DNA of 64,000 nucleotides from Tribonema minus (lineage: Eukaryota > Sar > Xanthophyceae > Tribonematales > Tribonemataceae), in NCBI GenBank assembly GCA_017506865.1, contig JAFCMP010000525.1, forward strand, positions 1,178,001 through 1,242,000, read 5' to 3'. The notes beneath the pieces are model-generated. The model was not told the DNA's origin. It made no database searches and worked only from the letters and a program-made list of their open reading frames with translations. The position numbers and the translations under genes are program-made. Below are positions 34,701 through 42,400 of the stretch, piece by piece (position 1 is the first letter of the stretch; each line of letters begins with the position of its first letter).

Positions 34701-37700
34701 TGCGCCAGCGGCGCGCCTGCTGCCCAAGCTGCCGGCGCAGTGGCGCGTCGAGGGGCTCATGTCGGACGATCACGTGAGGCGACGGCGCCGCGCTCGGTTT
34801 TGCGCGCAGCCGGCTTCGACGCAGCGTCATGTTTGCCGCAAACTTTGTGGAATCTGAAGTAGTGGTCGTGATGGGATGGTGCGTTGATGTATAGTACGGC
34901 GTGTAGCGAGCGGCGCATGCACCGCGTGCACCATGCACCGAGCGCTGTTGATTGGCATTTGAATCGTGGATGGAGTTGACCGGGGCCTTTGCCATGCTTG
35001 AGAATCATTGAGATGGTTTTTCCCAGGCCGGTCCGCACTTGCTGCCAGCGCTCGTGAATTCATGTTTCAGCACATGTCGCCTACAGCATGGACCACAAAC
35101 ACATGTTCACCATTCCGCAGCGAGAGAGAATGAGCGTGCAGGCTGGGGGCGCTTCGAGAGTTACTGCCGGCTTCATTGCTGAAGATGAACCCTCCCGTTG
35201 CTGACCGCTGCTGCGCAGCTGACCAAGCACCTGAACCAGCTGCTAGCGGTGGAGAACCGCAAGCACGTGCGCCTCACGCTGCAGCCCAGGGGCGGGCCGA
35301 TCAACCTCGCCAACCAGCGCGCTGTTCAGGTACGCCTCAGACTTGGACTCGGCCCCTACGACTTGAATCTCGGCCCGCTCCTCTGAGTGTGAAGGTACAT
35401 TGGGGTGATGATCGTCAGCATTCGTGCAGCACGAAGCGCCCCTCCAGAGAGCCGCCAGTTGTGAGTTTGTTCACGCGTTAACTGTGGCGCTGCGCATGTC
35501 CTTTGACGTGAGTGCTGGGCTTTGTGCCCCTCTCCTCCGCTTTGCCTGCTTCAAGGCACAACCTGCTGTGCGTGGTTCATAGAGGTTATAAACGGAACAG
35601 CATCGAAACGGAGAATGGAATAATATTTCCGTTTAACGTAGGACACGGCTACCTCTGAAGGTCCACTAGCATACTCATATGACATGGTCACAATATCACG
35701 TTCTGAAACCAAAATTTACAAACTGAAAAACGAAACGGAGAATTTCAGGACAAACCGTGTTTGAACCTTTTGAAACGGACCGAAACACGGAATGCGAAAC
35801 ATGGAACACAGTTTCGTGTTTGAGCGGGTCTAGCCGCATTTGCCAAGTTGTTTACGTCTCGTCATGCTGTCTGGCCACATGTAGCCTACATGTTGCATCT
35901 GCTGAGGTCACTCTTGAAGATGGAGCAACCTCATCATCGCCACTGCGAACTGCGGGCACGCCGGGACTAGCTGGGGCTGCACTCAGAGAAGGTGGCTTGC
36001 CGGAGTCCCTGTTTGCATGGCAGTTACAAATACGGCTCTGCAACACAGCTGATTGCCGCTGTAATACCTTCTGGTACTTCCATTCCATGGCGATTACAAA
36101 TGCGGCTCTGCACACCACAGCTGATTTGCCGCTGCAATACCTTCTGGTACTTCAACTGCAGGACCTCAACACGGCGTTCGGCAAGGCCAAGGGCGGCAGA
36201 GTCGGCTACATGCCCTTTGGCGACGAGCGGGAGCACTGGTAAGAGCGACACTGCAATTGCGCGGCGCTTCAGTTGAGCGCTGCCATGCGTCCAGATGACA
36301 AGCTTAGCCAATATTGGTGCCCGCCATCAAATCTGTTTGTACTGTACGCGCCCGTGCTCGTAACCAGCCCCATGTGGTCCTGAAACGTTGTTAAATCAGT
36401 TTACCTCTAACTTTCGATGGTGATTCTGAGACCAATGGTCCAATTAATTTTGCTTTTGCCACCAATGATCTACCAGTGGGCCAACAAAAATAAGAAATGC
36501 TTCCAATTTTTTTAGATACCCCACACGAAACTTTTTGTTGGTTCTTGGATAGGATAAAGGGTTAGCATTTGCTGTATTTACATACTATTTGCGACTATTT
36601 TCTTCTTTTTTATTTTTTTGCAACTGGATATTTCGAAAATCTTGATCCTTGCACACTTCGAATACGTTCTGGTGCTACCCCCCCTAAAAATGGCTTGCAG
36701 TGTAGTGACAATTTCACAAAGGTTTATAAATCTCAAGAATCAACCCAAGAGTTTGCTATATATGAAAACGAATCAAAAGATCGTATGATGTTTGTTGGTT
36801 TTGATCTGCAGGATTAGCCAAGAGAATTAATTCACTATTATTGAAACTATCAATTTTAGTTGAACTGGGTATATATTAAAAATAATGATCATGTGAGTTG
36901 ATCTAAATATGGCCTGAGTGTAGTGAAAATTTCAAGAATTTGCTGTATTTCGAAAAGATTCTTGAAATTCTGAATCTGAACACGTAAACTTTGAAATTAC
37001 ATTTTGAAATACGATTTGATTGTCGTTTTTTCCAAGACGAAGGCTGGCTGCAGTGCAGTGACACTATTTTGATGAGTTCAGAGGCACTCAGAGGGTATGT
37101 GACCGGGGGGGCGGGGGGGGGGGGGGGGAGGCATGCGCTTTTTGGCACAACAGCGCGCACTCACAGACAGCTGGCTCTGACCCTAACTTCAACTCTAACT
37201 CATTTCGCTACGGGCTGCGCTGACAAAGCCTCCTTCACTCAGCAAGCTAGAGCAACAAAAAGAAGCGAGAAAAAACATCGGATCTGGAATCTACTCAGCA
37301 GTAGACTAGAAGAAGTCACAGCGTTTGTTGCAGTTGACGACAGCCGTGGCCGAGTCTTGCGCTGTCCGCCTTATTGGGGCTTTAAGGCCGCAGCGCTGAG
37401 CTGCACATGAACTGCAAGTGCAGCAGCATGCATCACTGCCGCAGCGCCCAAAAGCGCGCCCCGAGACGTAGATCGGAGGACAAGCGGCCAACGCAGGCAT
37501 TTCGTGTAGCATCTGCGGAAGCTGCGCGCAATTCACAGTCACTACATCAGCACAAACAGCGCGAACAGCTTGAAAGGGTTTGCTCATGAAGTTGAAGTGC
37601 GCGTATTGCCATGCCCAGATTAAGGGGAGGCTGCGCACGCATGCATGTGTCATGGGCATCACTCGCCACGGAAGTGAAACTGCCTTCATCAACAGCAGTC

Positions 37701-39453
37701 ACGGGTGCTTCCTTACTGTAACTCCTGCGCGATAAGGACAGTGCAGCAGTGTTGCAACAGCAAGCACACCTGAAGCGAGTGCATTAATATGCAGTCCACG
37801 CCCTGCTGCTTGCAAAGTTGTCAAAATTGCTGTAGCGATTTCCATCAGCCAATTTACTCAATGTTTCCGTGTGTGTGGCTCTTGAGGCGATTTGAGGATG
37901 CATCATTCAAGTCATTCTTGAATGCCGTATGTACCCTCTCAAGCACACCTGAAGCAAGTGCATTATCATGAACTCCACGCCTCGCTGCTTGCCAACTTGT
38001 CAACATTGCTGCAGCAATCCCGTCAGCCGATGGACTTGATGATTCTGTGCATGACATTTCAGGTGATTTGACATTTCAGGTGATTTGAGGATGCATCATT
38101 TTTAGAAAAAAGTCATTCACGAATGCCACATGTACCCTCGCGTTCTCACGTCACCACAACCCTCCATGGCCATTGCAGGATGCAAGCGCTCGTGATTCCG
38201 CCGGCCAAGGCGGACTTGGTCAAACTGGTCCTGCACTGGGAGAAGGACTTTACCGCGTCCATGCAGGAGCTGACGGTGGTAAGTGCGCCCTCTGCGGCAA
38301 CAGTGCTCAGCACAGGCAGGGCAGTGCTCCACGCATGCTTAAGCAGCAGTGCTCAGCGCAATGCAGGACAGTGCTCAGTACGTGGCACAGCGGTGCTCAG
38401 CGCAGGCTGCAGCAGCAGCGCTCAGCACATGGCATGGCAGTGCTCAGCGCAGGCCACAGCAGCAGCGCTCAGTACATGGCATGGCAGTGCCCGGTGTATA
38501 GACATAGCAGCAGGTGCTCCTCAGCGCGTGTCGGGACAGTGCTCGGTGCGTCTCGCAGCAGCGCTGAGCATGGCACGGCACAGTGCTCAGCGCAGGCCGC
38601 AGCAGCGCTCATCATTACGGGACAGTGCTTAGCGAAGGCCGCAGCCAGGTGACAGGCACCGATCGGGCTGAGGTCAACGGGAGGCGCCGCATTTGTGCGC
38701 AAGAGTCGATGGTGTGTCAGTCATAATTGCGACATCATGGCGCGTGCAGTTCTGAGTGGGCATCATGCACGTCATTCACAATTCATTGCGGGGCCGCTGC
38801 TCTGCGTTTGCCTCATCTGCCGCTGTTCCCGATGCTGCCATAGGAGTAGTGTCGATGCTCTTGTTTAAGCACAAAAACCTTTAAACTCCGACCTTCATTC
38901 ATTAAACCTCTTCAAGAAGTTTTGGAAAATTGCAGTCATAATTTGTGATTTGAATTTTGTTCTAAAGCAGCATCTACAATAAGTTGATCATCCGATTGGT
39001 GGAGGACAACATGAATGAACTGATTATTGGTAGCTTGACAGGCTTTTTTCAAACCATATTTGCGGTGGTTCTGTGCAATTGGACCAAGAATTCTAGTGCC
39101 TCTGCGGTGTTTGTAATAGAAGTATCTCTTCGATCACAAAACCTTGAGTTTTTTTTTATTGTAAAAAAGCTCTTTGTTCTTGACTTGCTTCTTTATCTTG
39201 ACGTTTTCTAGACTTCGAGTGATTTTCGAAAGCTCTTATTCTCGATTATCCGTTTTGTGATCATTGGATGAAGTTGGCCAAAAAAACCTCAACTAAAATT
39301 TCTTTGTGTTAGAACAAAAATGATGACATGTGCGCTCATTCAATGCTGGCAGGGAACTTCATGTTGTTTTGACTTCAGCTGGTCATGGGGTAGAGTGCCC
39401 TCCGCTCTCCCCAGCAGCTCTCGATGAAACATCTCAATGTTGGTGTAAACTTA

Positions 39454-39488
<35 letters not shown>

Positions 39489-42400
39489 CATGACGGCTTC
39501 ACCGCACGTGCAGGTGGTGTTCTACCCGCGGAACTGGAGCGCCGCCATCGCCGCAGGAGTCGTCACCCCTGCTGCGGACGTGCCGCGCAGTGGCAGCGCT
39601 CACGCCGAGGTGCAGTACGGCAGATGGAGCCCGATACAGGACGATGACGATGACATGGATACAGACGAGGACTCGCTGCTTGCAATGTCGCCGCCGCCGC
39701 CGCTGCCGCCGCGCGCGCGCCTGCCGCCGCCGTCACCGCCCCAGCAGCAGCAGTGCCCGCCGCCGCTGCCGCTGCCGCTTGATCCTCCACCGCCGCCATT
39801 GCCGCCCCACAGCCCGCAGCTGTCGCCACCAAGGATGCCGCAGGAGCACGCGCTGCTGCCGCTTCACCGGCAGAAAGAACCAGCGCTCGTGGCGGCAGCG
39901 GCGCAGCAGGACCAACCGAAGCAGGCGCCGCGTGTCACAGAGGCGCAGCAGGGCATTGCATTGGCACGGAACAGCACGCGTCAGGCGAGTTCGCGCCATT
40001 GTTTACGATGTGCATCAGGGCAACGTCAAGACCTGCGCAGCTGGCTCGCAGCCTGCGTTGCATTGCAGATTGCACTTTTCAACGGCCTCACGCTCAATGA
40101 TTGGGACCAGGAGGGCGGTATCAGCCCTGGGCATGACCCTAGCACGCTCCCCTTGTTGCTTGCCTGGGCTTCTGCCCACAATGTCCGTCGCTGCAGCAGG
40201 CCACATGTACGCATTTGCTCACGCGTCACAAAGACCCTGTACACGATGCCAATGTATGCATCCCGCTTGCGCTAGCCCTTAACCCTAACCTCATCCGCGC
40301 CGTCACGTGCAATCCTGATTGTCCTGTTCTGCAGGCGGATCGCTCTATCAGCCGCCGCGTCTCCGCTGACAGCAGCGCAAGCGCCGGCGCCGCAGCTGCT
40401 GCAAAGCCTGCTTTGGAAGCCCATAGCGCAGCCAGCGACACTGGCGGCGCCCGCGGCAGCGCAAGCGGGCCGCAGGAGCCGTCGCCGATACGCAGCCGCG
40501 ATCAAGACCGGGCAGAGCGCGGTCAGAGTGGCGGCGCGCACACAACCGCGGAGTCGGCGCCAGCACGCAGCCGCAGCAGCGCGCGTGCGGAGGAGTCGCC
40601 GCCGCCGCGCGCGGCAGGCGCGCGACGCGACGACGACGCCGCCGCTTCATCCAGGAGAAACTCCATGGACCTGCCCGCTAGGGACGCGTTCGGCAGGGAC
40701 AGGCCCAGGGAGAGCTCGTCGTCGAGGCGGCGTTCGAGGGAGCGGTCGGCGCAGGCTTCGCCCTCGCAGCGCCGCCGCAGCTCCGACGCGTCCGCGGCCG
40801 CGCGCTCGCGCTCGCAGTGGTACTGGGAGCGTGACGTCGACGACGGCTCTTGGGAGCGCCGCTACCAGCACCCTTGCCGAGACGGCTCCCGCGAGCGCCA
40901 CTCTTCTTCCGGGCACCGGTCCTCGCGGCGTTCCCCGCGCCGGTCCCCGCGCCGTTCCCCCGACGCCAGCGAGCGCCGTTCTCGAGAACGCGACCGGCAC
41001 CCGCGGCAGCGCTCCGACTCCCGGGACCGCGCCTCATCGAAGAAACAACGTGCCGATTCGCGAGAGCGCCAGCCGCGCAGAGGCTCGCGGTCGAGGGAGC
41101 GCGCGCGACCCCCTGATGAACGTTCTGAGCGCCGGTCGCGCAAGCGTTCGCGGTCCGGCGAGCGCGCACGGGACGAGCGGCGGGGCGCGGGGGACCGCGC
41201 CGGCACCAGCGGCAGCAGCGCTCCACGGGCCCGCGCTAACAGCAGCGACGTGCAGCAATCTCGGGTGAGTGCGCGTCGTTGTAGGTGCATGCGATGTGCA
41301 CGCAATCAGTGTTGTTTGAGCAGTGCAATTTTTTTCTTAAATGAGCTGGTGGGGTCGTGAGCTGGTCCGCAGGGTCCAGTTGCAAATTACTATCGCCTTC
41401 GCCTTGGAGGATTTTGCAATGCGGGAGATCTCGTTCAGAGGCGGGGCCAGGTCATATGCACAATACGCCTGCGCCATTTGTGGAGAGTATCATTATCCGC
41501 AGCAAATGACGAATCGTTCAGTAGGAGCATTTCGTGGCAACTTTGCAGTGTCCGCTTTCGCGTGGGGATACATGAACACGTGCAGGACGATGCACCTCAC
41601 AGCGCAGTTTCAACGTGGCGCCAAGGCTTGACAGCCCCTGATTGTTGACCCCTTGTGTGACTTGCACATCATTCGTGTATTCCACAACTAGCTCATGTCG
41701 CCACGCGGTGACGGTCCTTCGCCAGCGACGTGGCCTCGACTGCAGGCGGCAGCACCACGCAGCGCCGTGTATTGACGCGGCCGTGCTGCCGTACGCGCAG
41801 CGGCACCGCACTGCCGCGTCAGTTCATGCTGCAAGCGCTGCCCGTGCTTGTCTAATGCCGCCGTGCAACTGCTCCTTGATGTCTTGTCAGCACCGCGGCG
41901 GCAGAGACGCCGCGGGCAGCGACAGCGGCGCGCGCAGCTCCGTTGCGGCAACTGTGAGCCCCGAGCCCAGCAACAGCTACGCGCTGGAAAAGTGTGACAG
42001 CAACGCTCAGCCACCCCCCTCGAAGCGCCGCCGCCAGAGCTCCGCAGAGCGCGCCACCGCTGAGAGCCTCCACAGGCATCACCAGCGCAGCGATGGCGGC
42101 ATCAGCGGCAGTGGCACTGGCGGCGGCAGTCGTGACAAGGGCGGTGTCAGTGTCGGCAGCGGCAGGGGCGGTAGCGGCGCTGGCGGCACTGGCGAACCTG
42201 CGGAAAGCGGTGGCGGCACGGGGTGGGGCAGTTTTTCAGCTGCGCCCGCAGCTGCGCGCAGCGGCGGCAGCTGCGACTGCCGCGATGAAAGCACGCATCG
42301 CATAGGAGGCGGAGGCGGCAACGACGGCAGCGATGGCGGCAGGCATGACGACTTCACCATATGCTTGAAGCAGCTCATCAGTGACGAGCGCGCCGGCGGC

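Noticed and set aside
34698-34773. Second copy of the SPOC exon end as a mutually exclusive exon
   Set aside because: At 76 bases it would shift the frame relative to both neighbours, while the first copy keeps phase 0.
38299-38640. CRISPR-like array
   Set aside because: Units vary in length and sequence, have no constant repeat/spacer pattern, and lie in a eukaryotic intron.
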